From the NCBI RefSeq assembly GCF_015277775.1, contig NZ_CP063849.1, forward strand, positions 3,348,001 through 3,412,000: DNA of 64,000 bases. Reading direction: 5' to 3'. The position numbers and the translations under genes were made by a program. Of this stretch, positions 53,705 to 62,702 are shown in pieces (the stretch's first letter is position 1; each line of letters opens with the position of its first letter). This DNA comes from Paludibaculum fermentans (GTDB lineage: Bacteria > Acidobacteriota > Terriglobia > Bryobacterales > Bryobacteraceae). A model generated the notes under the pieces. It was not told where the DNA came from and made no database searches. It was given only the letters and a program-made list of their open reading frames with translations.

Positions 53705-53783
53705 AGTACCCCACCCTTCCGGTACTGGAACTATGGTTCGACAAACTCTCGGGTAGTCCCTAGTCCTGGTACGCGCTGGTACC
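53705..53783. promoter_or_regulatory. GGTAC repeat cluster between CelD-like gene and exopolysaccharide operon
   Basis: AGTACC (53705-53710) and GGTACT (53721-53726) form a perfect 6-base inverted repeat with a 10-base spacer. CTGGTAC then occurs at 53766-53772 and again at 53776-53782, exactly 10 bases apart (one helical turn), the second inside the palindrome GGTACC. Four copies of one pentamer within 80 bases, one turn apart, suggest a binding site for a transcription factor controlling the operon to the right. The whole gap 53598-53886 otherwise shows no gene. Confidence 0.45.
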
Positions 53784-53886
53784 ACCAATCCATGGCGGGT
53801 CTCGCACTTAACCATCAGACTTCGTTTGTGGGGCGATTCCGGTAGCCCGCCTCGGTCAGATGGGGCGCCGGAACACCAGAGGGATC

Positions 53887-54867
53887 ATGACTAACCAGAC
53901 CTGGAAACTGCAAGGCAATACGTGGAGGAGACTGGCCGCATTTGCCGTCGTACTCGCGGCGGCCATCCTACCCGCAAGCGGCATTGATCAGGCCCGCAAC
54001 TCCGATCAGCTCGGCGCCGGCGATCAAGTGATCATCCGCGCCATGCACGTGGCCGAGATCTCCGACAAACCGATTCGCATCGGCGACGACGGCACTCTGC
54101 AACTGCCGCTGATCGGCCGCATTAAGGCCGCCGGCCTCACCGTCAACGAGCTCTCCGATCAGATGCGCAAGCGCCTGGCGGAATTCCTGGTCGAGCCGGA
54201 AGTCGCGGTCGAACTGGTCGAAATGAAGAGCCATCCCGTCTCCGTCATCGGCGCGCTGGTCACCCCGGGCGTCTACCAGTTGCACGGCCAGAAGCGGCTG
54301 CTGGAAATGATCTCCGGAGCCGGCGGCCTGCGCGACGACGCCGGCAGCATGGTGCGCATCACCCGCGTCCGGACCCAGGGCGCCCTGCCCCTGGCCGCGG
54401 CCAGGCTCGACGCCACCGGCGAATACTTCGTCGGCGAAGTTCGCGTATCCGATTTGATGTCCGCCAAAAACCCCGCCGAGAACATCCTGGTCCGCCCCGA
54501 CGATGTCATCAGCATCCCGCGCGGCCGCCTGGTCTACGTCATGGGCGAAGTCCGCAAGCCCGGCGGCTTCGTACTGCGTGAGCAGGAGACCCTCTCCGTG
54601 CTGCAGGCCCTGGCCCTCTCTGAAGGCCTCATGCCGACCGCCGGCCGCAAGAACGCCCGCATCCTGCGCCCCACCCTGGACGCCGGCCCGGGCAAGAAGG
54701 AAATCCCCGTGGACATCGCTTCCATCCTCTCGGGCAAGACCAATGACATGGGACTTCAGCCGGACGACGTGCTCTTCATCCCCAACAGCGCGCCAAAGTC
54801 GGCCACGCTGCGGGCCGTGGAAGCGGCGGTGCAGATCGGCACCGGCGTCGTGATCTGGCGGCGGTAG
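53887..54867 (+). CDS. polysaccharide export protein, Wza-like
   Basis: 326 residues from ATG 53887; an ATG nine codons earlier exists but gives a weaker N-terminus. A signal-type hydrophobic segment (LAAFAVVLAAAILPASG) has no lipobox, unlike E. coli Wza. The Poly_export domain follows (about 35-120: 'L-G-A-G-D-Q-V-I-I-R ... I-G-D-D-G-T-L-Q-L-P-L-I-G-R-I'), then two SLBB-type domains with the 'V-I-G-A-L-V-T-P-G-V-Y' and VYVMGEVRKPGGFVL motifs, and a C-terminal segment. It forms the outer-membrane or periplasmic channel for exopolysaccharide. First gene of the operon, 24 bases before the Wzc-like gene. Confidence 0.88.
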   Translation: MTNQTWKLQGNTWRRLAAFAVVLAAAILPASGIDQARNSDQLGAGDQVIIRAMHVAEISDKPIRIGDDGTLQLPLIGRIKAAGLTVNELSDQMRKRLAEFLVEPEVAVELVEMKSHPVSVIGALVTPGVYQLHGQKRLLEMISGAGGLRDDAGSMVRITRVRTQGALPLAAARLDATGEYFVGEVRVSDLMSAKNPAENILVRPDDVISIPRGRLVYVMGEVRKPGGFVLREQETLSVLQALALSEGLMPTAGRKNARILRPTLDAGPGKKEIPVDIASILSGKTNDMGLQPDDVLFIPNSAPKSATLRAVEAAVQIGTGVVIWRR

Positions 54868-54891
54868 GGAACGGCGGAGGAGGAGATAGAC

Positions 54892-57111
54892 ATGAAGCAA
54901 CTGAATTCAACAGCGTGGGCGTCCGGCGATGGCCAGCTCACCAGCGTCGCTCAAGTGATCCCCGCCCGGCCGATGCTCGCCGAACTGCCCCGCAACTCTG
55001 AGGCCCACGAGTTCGCCAGCTTCGGCGGCATCTTCAGTGCGCTGCGGCAGCGCTGGATCCTCATGACCGCCTTTGTCGCGGCCGGCGCCGCGCTCGCCGT
55101 CACGCTCGCCTTCTCCCAGGCCAAGGTCTACGAAGCCAAGGCGTCCATTGAGATCAACAGCCCCAACGGCGACTACCTGAACAGCCGGACGCTCGACCCC
55201 AGCTCCAACGCCGACATCCTCATCGAGCCTTACCTCCAAACCCAGCTCCGGCTGATCCAGAGCGACTCCCTGCTGGTGCGCGTCGCCGCCAAAACCAATC
55301 TCGCCGATCGCCCGGAGTTCCGCGGCGGCGCCTCCAAGCCCATTCCCACCCGCGAGAAGCTGCTCGAAAAGATTCACGACCGCCTCACCGTCCGCCTCTT
55401 CGGCCAGACCCGCATCCTGGAGATCCTCTTTCAGGCGCAGGATCCCGCCCTCGCCGCCCGCTTCGCCAACACGCTCGCCTCTGAATTCGCTGAACAGTCC
55501 CTGGAACGCCGCGTGAGCGGCACCCGCCACACGGCGGAGAGCCTGGCCGGCCAGGTGGATGAGCTCCGCGCCACCCTCGAGAAGTCTGAAGCGCAGCTCG
55601 AAGATTTTGTCCGTCGCAATCAGCGCACCAGCATCCCGGAGAAGGAAGACGTCGCCGACGCCCGCCTCCGTCAGCTCCAGTCCGCCTTGAGCACCGCCCA
55701 GGACGCCCGCATCGCTGAGCAGTCGCGCTACCAGTTGGCCCGTGCCACCGCCGCCGCCCAGGAGAACGGCCTCCTCGACAGCGACACCCTCCGCGCCTAC
55801 CGCGCCCGCCAGACCGAACTGCGCCAGAAGCTGGCCGAGGCAGCCAGGATCTTCAAGCCCGGTCATTATAAGGTGCAGCAGATTCAGGCGGAACTCACTG
55901 AAGTCCAGAACGCGATGGACCGCGAACGCGGCCTGTCCCTCGAACGCCTCCGCGGCGCCTACGAATCCGCCCAGCTTCGCGAAGACGCCTTGAAGTCCGA
56001 CTTCGAAAGCCAGGCTCGCCTCGTCAACGGCCAGACCGTCCTGGACGTGCGCTACACCGCCCTGCGCCACGAAGTGGACACCAACCGCGTCCTCTACGAG
56101 TCCACCCGCCAGAAGTTCCGCGAAGCCAACATCTCCTCCGCTTCGCAGGCCAACACGGTTCAATTGCTCGACTCCGCCGCCCAGCCCGAACTGCCCATCA
56201 AACCGAACAAGCGCATGTACGGCGCCATCGGCCTCTTCGGCGGCGGCTTCCTGGGCCTGCTCACGGTCCTGCTGGTCGAAGGCAAGGATCGCCGCATCAA
56301 GAGCCCCGACCATGCCGCGCAGAGCCTGCGCTCGCCCATGCTCGGCGCCATCCCCTCCGCCCCCTGGGCCCTCACCGACAATGCCCGCCCCGCCCTGCCC
56401 ATGCGGCCCACCTCCGGCCAGACCGCCGCCGTGCAGGGTCACGGGGAGCAGCTCGAAGCGCTGCTCAAGATGCGCCGCAACCCGGCCGTCGCCAACGCTT
56501 ACCGTAGCGTCCTCGCTTCCCTGCTCTACTCCCCGCAGTGCGAACGCCGCCCGCAGGTCATCGCCATCACCAGCGCCGAGGCCGGGGAAGGCCGCACCAA
56601 TCTGGCCTGCAACCTGGCCCTGTCCCTCGCCGAAGCCGGCCGTAACGTCCTGCTGGTCGACGCCGACAGCGAGAACCCCCGGCTGCACGACATCTTCGGC
56701 GTGCCGAACGACTACGGCTACTACGATCTGGTCGCCACTGCGCCCCAGGAACGGACCCGCGAAATTATCGACTCCATCTACGTCACGGCGATGCCGGGCC
56801 TGCTCTTCCTGCCCGCCGGCCGCTCCGGCCACGGCACCACCCTGGTCGACAACCTCCGCGTCGCCGAACTCATGATGCTGCTGCGCTCCGAGTACGACGC
56901 CGTCATCGTCGACGTACCCCCGGTGCTGCGCTCCGCCAACGCGCGCGGCCTGGCCCGTCAGGCCGACGGTGTCGCCTTCGTCATCCGCGCCAACCGGGTA
57001 CCGGTCGAGGTCGCCTCCAAGGCCCTGCAGCAGCTCTCCAGCGATGGCGTGAAGGTCCTCGGCACCGTGCTCAACGATTGGGAGCCGGAAGGGCTCACCC
57101 TGGCGTCCTAA
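54892..57111 (+). CDS. Wzc-like chain-length/tyrosine-kinase-type protein with altered Walker A
   Basis: 739 residues. The N-terminal membrane segment (about 53-70) and Wzz domain (about 45-180) precede a long coiled-coil region (about 210-380). A GNVR-type segment with 'P-E-L-P-I-K-P-N-K-R' and a second membrane segment (about 440-465) follow. The C-terminal ~210 residues are the BY-kinase-like domain: ITSAEAGEGRTNLACNLALS with Arg568 where the Walker A lysine should be, Walker A' VLLVDADSENP, and Walker B DAVIVDVPPVL. The C-terminus (VLNDWEPEGLTLAS) has no tyrosine cluster. It should regulate polymer length and export, but kinase activity is doubtful. Confidence 0.85.
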   Translation: MKQLNSTAWASGDGQLTSVAQVIPARPMLAELPRNSEAHEFASFGGIFSALRQRWILMTAFVAAGAALAVTLAFSQAKVYEAKASIEINSPNGDYLNSRTLDPSSNADILIEPYLQTQLRLIQSDSLLVRVAAKTNLADRPEFRGGASKPIPTREKLLEKIHDRLTVRLFGQTRILEILFQAQDPALAARFANTLASEFAEQSLERRVSGTRHTAESLAGQVDELRATLEKSEAQLEDFVRRNQRTSIPEKEDVADARLRQLQSALSTAQDARIAEQSRYQLARATAAAQENGLLDSDTLRAYRARQTELRQKLAEAARIFKPGHYKVQQIQAELTEVQNAMDRERGLSLERLRGAYESAQLREDALKSDFESQARLVNGQTVLDVRYTALRHEVDTNRVLYESTRQKFREANISSASQANTVQLLDSAAQPELPIKPNKRMYGAIGLFGGGFLGLLTVLLVEGKDRRIKSPDHAAQSLRSPMLGAIPSAPWALTDNARPALPMRPTSGQTAAVQGHGEQLEALLKMRRNPAVANAYRSVLASLLYSPQCERRPQVIAITSAEAGEGRTNLACNLALSLAEAGRNVLLVDADSENPRLHDIFGVPNDYGYYDLVATAPQERTREIIDSIYVTAMPGLLFLPAGRSGHGTTLVDNLRVAELMMLLRSEYDAVIVDVPPVLRSANARGLARQADGVAFVIRANRVPVEVASKALQQLSSDGVKVLGTVLNDWEPEGLTLAS

Positions 57112-57122
57112 GGATCCACCCG

Positions 57123-58376
57123 ATGCAAGCCGCCGCCAACACCAACATCCTGCCCGCCCCGGCGCCGTCGCTCCGGCTCAACTTCGCCTGGACGGCCGCG
57201 GGCAACGGCGTCTACTCGGCTTGCCAGTGGGGCATGGTGGCTGTCCTGGCCCGCACCTCTTCTCCGGAGCTCGTCGGCCGCTACGCCCTCGGAATGGCGG
57301 TCTCCGCGCCCATCCTGCTGCTCGCCCAGATGAACCTGCGAGCCCTGCTGGCCACGGACGTCCGGGGCGAGCACCGCTTCTCTGACTACACCCTCCTCCG
57401 CTTCGTCACCCTCCTGGCCGCGGTCGCCCTCTCCGCCGGCTTCGCCCTCTTCGGCGGCTACGCCCCCGAGGCGGTCTGGACCATCGTCCTGGTCGCCGTC
57501 GCCCAGGCCATCGAAGGCATGAGCGACATCTACCAGGGCCAACTCCAGCAGGCCGAACAGATGGACAAACTGGCGCTCTCGCTCAGCGTGCGCGGCCTGC
57601 TCTCGCTGGCTGCCGTCACCGCCGTGATGATGGCCACCGGCAGCCTGCCCGCCGCCCTGCTCGCCATGAGCGCCTGCCGCCTCGCCGTCCTCTTCTTCTA
57701 CGACCGCCCGGCCGCTGCGGCCTGCGCCATCCAGGCTGAGAACAGCCAGGACGTGCTCAGCCGCCGCCTGTGGAGCCTCGTGCGTCTCGCGGCGCCGCTC
57801 GGTGCCGTCATGATGCTCGGCTCGCTCTCCACCAATGTGCCCCGCTACTTCATCGCCCGGGCCATGAGCGAAGCGTCCCTCGGCATCTTCGCCGCGGTCT
57901 TCACCTTTGCCTCCGCCGGCAACATGGTCGTCAATGCTCTCGGTCAGGCCGCCACCCCCAAGCTGGCGCGCCTCAGCGCGGAGGGCAACCGCGCCGGCTT
58001 CCTCCGCTTGAGCCTCCGCCTCGGAGCCATGATCGCCGGCCTCGGCGCACTCTCCGCCCTGGGTTGCCTCCTCTTCGGCAAAGCCGTACTCACCCTCGTC
58101 TTCGGACCTCTGTATGCCGGTCACAGCGCCGCCATGGTGGCCGCTGCCCTCGCGGGCGGCGCCGGCTGGCTGGCCTCCATGAGCGGCTATGTCCTCACCG
58201 CGGCCCGCTGCCTCGGTCCGCAGGTACCCATCCTGCTGGCCTCCGTAGCCGTCACCGCCGCGGCCTGCGCCTTCCTCATTCCGCCCTTCGGACTCATCGG
58301 AGCCGCGGCCGCCCTTGGCGCCGGCTCGCTGGCCCAGGTCACCGGCAACTGCATCGCCATGCGAGGCAAGCTATGA
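57123..58376 (+). CDS. oligosaccharide flippase (Wzx/MOP superfamily)
   Basis: 417 residues from ATG 57123, 11 bases after the Wzc-like stop. About twelve to fourteen membrane segments. The first begins LNFAWTAAGNGVYSACQWGMVAVLART, the N-terminal arrangement of MOP-type flippases, and the second has 'G-R-Y-A-L-G-M-A-V-S-A-P'. It should transfer lipid-linked oligosaccharides to the periplasmic face for polymerisation by the next gene product. The last four bases overlap the ligase/polymerase start (ATGA). Confidence 0.85.
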   Translation: MQAAANTNILPAPAPSLRLNFAWTAAGNGVYSACQWGMVAVLARTSSPELVGRYALGMAVSAPILLLAQMNLRALLATDVRGEHRFSDYTLLRFVTLLAAVALSAGFALFGGYAPEAVWTIVLVAVAQAIEGMSDIYQGQLQQAEQMDKLALSLSVRGLLSLAAVTAVMMATGSLPAALLAMSACRLAVLFFYDRPAAAACAIQAENSQDVLSRRLWSLVRLAAPLGAVMMLGSLSTNVPRYFIARAMSEASLGIFAAVFTFASAGNMVVNALGQAATPKLARLSAEGNRAGFLRLSLRLGAMIAGLGALSALGCLLFGKAVLTLVFGPLYAGHSAAMVAAALAGGAGWLASMSGYVLTAARCLGPQVPILLASVAVTAAACAFLIPPFGLIGAAAALGAGSLAQVTGNCIAMRGKL

Positions 58377-59602
58377 ACCCGAACCGCTCGCTGTTCGCCC
58401 GCTTCGCGTTCATCACGATGTGGATCTTCATCTTCGCGCTGTCGTGCGAGAAGAGCCTGGAACTGCCCGGCATCGGGTCACTCGGCCGCGTCACCGGGGC
58501 ACTAGCCATGGGCGCCGGTCTCGTCGCGATCCTCGCCGAGGGCAGGTTCCGGATCCCCTCCCCGGCGCACATCGCCCTGATGCTGGTCGTTCTCTGGTCG
58601 TCCCTCACTTACCGCTGGACGGTCTCCACGGCCGCCACCGAGGAACGCATTACCACCTATGTTCAGCTGCTGTTCATCGTCGTCCTCATCTGGCAGCTCT
58701 GCCTGGAAGTGACCGACGCGAAACTGCTGATGGCCGCCTATGTCCTGGGCACGCTGGTGCCCGCGCTGGATACCTTCCGCCGCTATCTCACGGCGCAGGA
58801 GACCTTTTATCAGCGCTACGCCACCGTCGGCTTCGACCCCAACGACCTCGCCCTCACCCTCGCCATCAGCATCCCCATGTCGCTGTACCTGGCCGCCAAC
58901 AGCGGTCCGCTGCTCACCTGGTGCTGCCGCCTGCAACTGCTCGCCGTCGTGGCCACCATCCTGCTGACCGCCTCGCGCTCCGGCACCGTAGCCATGACCG
59001 TCGCATTCTCCTTCGCCCTGGTGCTCTGGCACGGCGCGCCGCGCAAGCAGAAGATGCTCTCCGCCGCCGCCGCCGGCGTCATGGCCTGCATCATGATCGC
59101 CGCCGTACCGGCCAGCAGCTGGCTGCGGATCGCGACTCTTGGTTCCGAAGTGAAAGAAGGCACGCTCAACAGCCGCACCGTGCTGTGGGGCGCCGGTGTA
59201 CGCGCCCTGGGCGACGTACCCCTGCAGGGCGTGGGCGCGGGAGCCTACCCCGACGCTATCGCTTCCGTGGTCGGCCGCCCCCAAACCTGGACGCCGGTCG
59301 CTCACAACACCTTCCTGTCCCTTCTGGTGGAGACAGGCTTTATCGGTTTTTCGCTGTTCCTGGCGTTCTTCGGAATGCTGCTCTGGACAGCCTTTCGGAT
59401 GCAGGGACAGTCCCGCTGGATGTGGCTGGCCTGCCTGTTGGCGTGGACCATCGGAGTCTCCGCCTTAACGTGGGAAAATCGCAAACCCACCTGGATGATC
59501 TTCGGCCTGCTGCTCGCCCATTCCGCGGCCCGCGCACCTGCACTGGCGAGCCCGGGCAAGCGACAGGCCCTGCCAATGACTCCTGTCTGGAGGATGAGTT
59601 GA
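58373..59602 (+). CDS. O-antigen ligase/polymerase-like membrane protein (Wzy/WaaL)
   Basis: 409 residues from ATG 58373 (ATGA overlap with the flippase stop). About ten to twelve membrane segments with one large periplasmic loop between residues ~250 and 330. The loop contains the ligase-type 'S-R-T-V-L-W-G-A-G-V-R-A-L' and 'H-N-T-F-L-S-L-L-V-E-T-G' segments; the latter is the H-x-x-x-L-x3-x-E-x-G pattern of the O-antigen ligase family. It may polymerise the repeat unit (Wzy role) or ligate it; the sequence does not separate the two. Two glycosyltransferase genes follow at once. Confidence 0.82.
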   Translation: MNPNRSLFARFAFITMWIFIFALSCEKSLELPGIGSLGRVTGALAMGAGLVAILAEGRFRIPSPAHIALMLVVLWSSLTYRWTVSTAATEERITTYVQLLFIVVLIWQLCLEVTDAKLLMAAYVLGTLVPALDTFRRYLTAQETFYQRYATVGFDPNDLALTLAISIPMSLYLAANSGPLLTWCCRLQLLAVVATILLTASRSGTVAMTVAFSFALVLWHGAPRKQKMLSAAAAGVMACIMIAAVPASSWLRIATLGSEVKEGTLNSRTVLWGAGVRALGDVPLQGVGAGAYPDAIASVVGRPQTWTPVAHNTFLSLLVETGFIGFSLFLAFFGMLLWTAFRMQGQSRWMWLACLLAWTIGVSALTWENRKPTWMIFGLLLAHSAARAPALASPGKRQALPMTPVWRMS

Positions 59603-59603
59603 G

Positions 59604-60743
59604 ATGAAGAAGCGGATTCTCCATGTCGTGCCCGACCTCATGCCGTATGGCTTGGAGCGGGTGGTCTGGTCGCTTGTTACGCGCGCCGATCGCGACGAAT
59701 ATGAACCCGGTGTCGTCAGCATGTACGACGCCGAGCCCGGCAGCATGGGCCCTGAGCTCGAGCGCCGGGGCGTGAAAGTCTTCCACCTGGGCAAACGCCG
59801 CGGCTTCGATCCGCGTACGTTCGGCTCCATGGCCTCAGTCCTGCGCGACTGGCGCCCGAACCTGCTACACACCCACAACTACGTTTTGCGCTATGTCCTG
59901 CCCGCGGCCGCCGCGGCCGGCATGCCGCCCATCGTGCACACCATCCACAACGTCGCCGATCGCGAAGTGGAACGTGTCGGCCAGTGGCTCCACCAGCTCG
60001 CCTTCCGGCGCTGGGTTCGCCCCGTGGCCATCGCCGACGAAGTCGCCGCGTCCTTCCAGCGCGTTTACAAGCTCGATCATCCGGCGCTCATTCCCAACGG
60101 CATCGACCTGACCCCCTATGCCGCCGCCCGGCAGGACCGCGGCGCCTGGCGGCAGCGTGAAGGTTTCACAGAAGACGAACTGCTGCTGGTCTGCGTCGCC
60201 CGCTTCTACGAACAGAAGAATCACAAGACGCTGCTCGATGCCTTCGCCCAACTCAAGGACGAACTGCCCAAAGCGCGCCTGCTGCTGGCCGGCGACGGCC
60301 ACCTGCGCGGTGCGGTGGAACAGCAGATAGCTGCCCTGGGCCTCGGCAGCCGCGTCACCCTGCTGGGCCGCCGCGACGACGTCGCCGGCATCCTCGGCGC
60401 CAGTGACATCTTCGTGCTGCCCTCTCTCTGGGAAGGCAATCCGCTGTCGGTAATGGAAGCCATGGCCGCCGGACTCCCCGTCGCGGTCACTGCCGTCGGC
60501 GGCGTCCCGGAACTCGTCGAGACGGGCCGCAGCGGCCTGCTCTGCAACCCCGGCGACGTCGACAGCCTCGCCTCCGCCCTTCGCACCTTAGCCGGCAGCG
60601 CGGCACTCCGCCGCGGCTTCGGTGAACAGGCCATGGCGCGGGCCGAAGCCCGCTTCGGCGAACAGGCCATGGTTCGCGCCTACGAACAGCTCTATGCCGA
60701 AGAACTGGCCGGCAGGACTTCGAATGTAAGGAGGGCCGCGTAA
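59604..60743 (+). CDS. glycosyltransferase family 4
   Basis: 379 residues; starts one base after the ligase stop. N-terminal LHVVPDLMPYGLERVVWSLV is the GT4 opening (G-G-x-E-R variant with Gly-Leu-Glu-Arg). The C-terminal half has LVCVARFYEQKNHKTLLDAF, 'L-L-L-A-G-D-G-H-L-R', 'V-T-L-L-G-R-R-D-D-V' and the E-x7-E motif in LPSLWEGNPLSVMEAMAAGLP. It adds one sugar to the growing lipid-linked unit in the cytoplasm. It is followed by a second, related GT4 gene overlapping by one base (TAATG). Confidence 0.9.
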   Translation: MKKRILHVVPDLMPYGLERVVWSLVTRADRDEYEPGVVSMYDAEPGSMGPELERRGVKVFHLGKRRGFDPRTFGSMASVLRDWRPNLLHTHNYVLRYVLPAAAAAGMPPIVHTIHNVADREVERVGQWLHQLAFRRWVRPVAIADEVAASFQRVYKLDHPALIPNGIDLTPYAAARQDRGAWRQREGFTEDELLLVCVARFYEQKNHKTLLDAFAQLKDELPKARLLLAGDGHLRGAVEQQIAALGLGSRVTLLGRRDDVAGILGASDIFVLPSLWEGNPLSVMEAMAAGLPVAVTAVGGVPELVETGRSGLLCNPGDVDSLASALRTLAGSAALRRGFGEQAMARAEARFGEQAMVRAYEQLYAEELAGRTSNVRRAA

Positions 60744-61939
60744 TGGCGACAAGCGTGGCACTGGAAACGAGAGAGGCTCGCCGGATGGGCGACGGCCGCC
60801 GCATCCTAATGTTCCTCACCAGCCTGGATGATGAAGGCGGAGCCGAGGTACAGGTCGTTCAGCTCGCCATTCGGCTCCACAGCCGCGGCTGGAAAGTCAT
60901 GGTGGTCTCCATGCTCCGGCCCCAGTCGGCCGAAGCCCGCCTGCGCTCGGCCGGCATCCCGGTCTTCGGCTTGAATATGACACCGTCCGTGCCCGATCCG
61001 CGCGCCCTGCTTCGGCTGCGCCGCATCGTCGCCGGCTTCAAGCCGCATGTCATGCATGCCCACATGGCGCACGCCAGCCTGATGGCCCGCTCCCTGCGCC
61101 TGGTCGCTCGCATCCCGCGGCTCATCTGCACCCTGCATGGCGCCCGCATGTACAACACCCGCGGCCAGGGCTGGGCGCTGCGGGAACTCGCTCACCGCTT
61201 CACTGATCCCCTGGCCAACCGCACCACCGCCGTCAGCCGCGAGGCCGCCGCCCACTACACCGCCACCGGCGCCGTCTCGCAAAAACGCATGTTTGTCGTG
61301 TACAACGGCATCGATTGCGAGAAGTACAACTTCGACGCCGGCATGCGCATGATGATGCGCAGCGAGCTGGGCCTCACCGGCCAGTTCGTCTGGCTGGCCG
61401 CCGGCCGCCTGCAGCAGGTGAAGGACTTCCCCACCATGCTCCGCGCCTTCGCCCTGGCCTGCGACGACAGGCCCGACAGCCTGCTTCTCATCGCCGGAGA
61501 CGGTGTCCTGAAACCGGAGCTCCAGCAACTCGCCTCGGAGCTGCATATCGAATCCAAGGTGCGCTTCCTCGGCCGCCGCAAGGACGTGCCGGCCCTGATG
61601 AGCGCCGCCGACGGCTTCCTGCTCACCTCCGTGTTTGAAGGTCTCCCCCTGGTGCTGCTCGAGGCCGCCGCCAGCAAACTGCCCGCCGTCGCCACCAACA
61701 CCGGCGGAAATTCGGAAGCACTCGTCGATGGCCGCACCGGCTACCTCGCCGAGGTCGGCAATCCCGCCTCCATCGCCGCCTCCATGCTGCGCCTCTGCCA
61801 GCAACCCCAGGCCGAGCTGCAGGAAATGCAGCACGCCGCCCGCGAACATGCCCGGAACAACTTCGAGTTCTCCGGCATCGTGCGGCAGTGGGAACGAGTT
61901 TACGAAGAAGTCATCGCCCCCCAAGGAGCAAAGCGTTGA
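60743..61939 (+). CDS. glycosyltransferase family 4
   Basis: 398 residues. Start ATG at 60743 shares one base with the preceding stop (TAATG). N-terminal RILMFLTSLDDEGGAEVQVV contains the G-G-A-E acceptor loop of GT4. The donor half has WLAAGRLQQVKDFPTMLRAF, 'L-L-I-A-G-D-G-V-L-K-P', 'V-R-F-L-G-R-R-K-D-V', and E-x7-E in LLTSVFEGLPLVLLEAAASKLP. It is similar to the preceding enzyme and probably acts next in assembly of the repeat unit. Its last four bases overlap the FemAB-like gene (TTGA). Confidence 0.9.
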   Translation: MATSVALETREARRMGDGRRILMFLTSLDDEGGAEVQVVQLAIRLHSRGWKVMVVSMLRPQSAEARLRSAGIPVFGLNMTPSVPDPRALLRLRRIVAGFKPHVMHAHMAHASLMARSLRLVARIPRLICTLHGARMYNTRGQGWALRELAHRFTDPLANRTTAVSREAAAHYTATGAVSQKRMFVVYNGIDCEKYNFDAGMRMMMRSELGLTGQFVWLAAGRLQQVKDFPTMLRAFALACDDRPDSLLLIAGDGVLKPELQQLASELHIESKVRFLGRRKDVPALMSAADGFLLTSVFEGLPLVLLEAAASKLPAVATNTGGNSEALVDGRTGYLAEVGNPASIAASMLRLCQQPQAELQEMQHAAREHARNNFEFSGIVRQWERVYEEVIAPQGAKR

Positions 61940-62697
61940 TCACCTATTCCAAGAAGGGTCTGCGGGTCGCCGAAGCCTACTACGACGAGCCGGCCATCCA
62001 GTCGGGCGCGGACGTGCTCCGCTGCCTGAACTACGCGCAGCCCATCCACGGCGCCAACAGCCAGGTCTTCCATACCATCCACGTCGATCTCAGCCTCACG
62101 CCCGAAGAGATCCTGGCGCAGATGAAGCCCTCCACCCGCAGCGACGTCCGCCGGGCCGAGCGTGATGGCGTGCGTTGTGAAGCCACCGCCCAGCCCGACA
62201 ACCGCTGGCTGGACGAGTTCTTCGCCTTCTTCGAACAGTTCGCGTCGGGCAAGGGCCTGCCCTCCCCCAACCGCGACCGCATCACCGGCATGCGCGATGC
62301 CGGCATCCTCGACCTCTCCCGCGCCCTCGATGCCGACGGAAACGTCCTCGTCTGGCACTGCCAGTACGGCGCCCAGGCCCGCATCCGCCAGCTGCACTCC
62401 GCCTCCCTGTTCCGCCATACGCCCGACAAGGACCGCGCCCGCCTCATCTCGCGTGCCAACCGCTACCACCACTACTGCGACATGCTGCGCTTCCGTGAGA
62501 GCGGCTACGCCATCTTCGACTTCGGCGGCTGGTACGCCGGCAAGGACGACGTCGAAAAGCTCCGCATCAACGAGTTCAAGGAAAGCTTCGGCGGCCAGGT
62601 CGTTCGCGTCTTCAACACCGACCGCGGCCTCACCGTGAAGGGCGTCCTCGCCGTCTATGCGCGCCAGGCGCTCGACCGCCTGCGGGGCGAGAGGTAA
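61936..62697 (+). CDS. FemAB/GNAT-type acyl or aminoacyl transferase
   Basis: 253 residues from TTG 61936, which overlaps the previous stop as TTGA and has AAGGAG eight bases upstream. The FemAB-like pattern includes 'M-K-P-S-T-R-S-D-V-R-R-A-E-R-D-G-V', LDEFFAFFEQFASGKGLP, 'F-R-E-S-G-Y-A-I-F-D-F-G-G-W-Y' and 'I-N-E-F-K-E-S-F-G-G' near the C-terminus. Such proteins use acyl- or aminoacyl-tRNA, or acyl-CoA, donors. In an exopolysaccharide operon it probably decorates the sugar unit with an amino-acid or acyl group. The CelD-like gene at 52236 is a more distant relative. Confidence 0.75.
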   Translation: MITYSKKGLRVAEAYYDEPAIQSGADVLRCLNYAQPIHGANSQVFHTIHVDLSLTPEEILAQMKPSTRSDVRRAERDGVRCEATAQPDNRWLDEFFAFFEQFASGKGLPSPNRDRITGMRDAGILDLSRALDADGNVLVWHCQYGAQARIRQLHSASLFRHTPDKDRARLISRANRYHHYCDMLRFRESGYAIFDFGGWYAGKDDVEKLRINEFKESFGGQVVRVFNTDRGLTVKGVLAVYARQALDRLRGER

Positions 62698-62702
62698 CCG
62701 CC

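Noticed and set aside
53766-53783. Sigma-54 promoter at CTGGTACGCGCTGGTACC
   Set aside because: The -24 part (TGG) fits loosely but there is no GC at the -12 position, and the 10-base repeat explains the sequence better.
54907-56832. A 641-codon open frame opposite the Wzc-like gene
   Set aside because: Gly/Ala/Val-rich antisense artefact; the Wzz and Walker motifs are on the plus strand.
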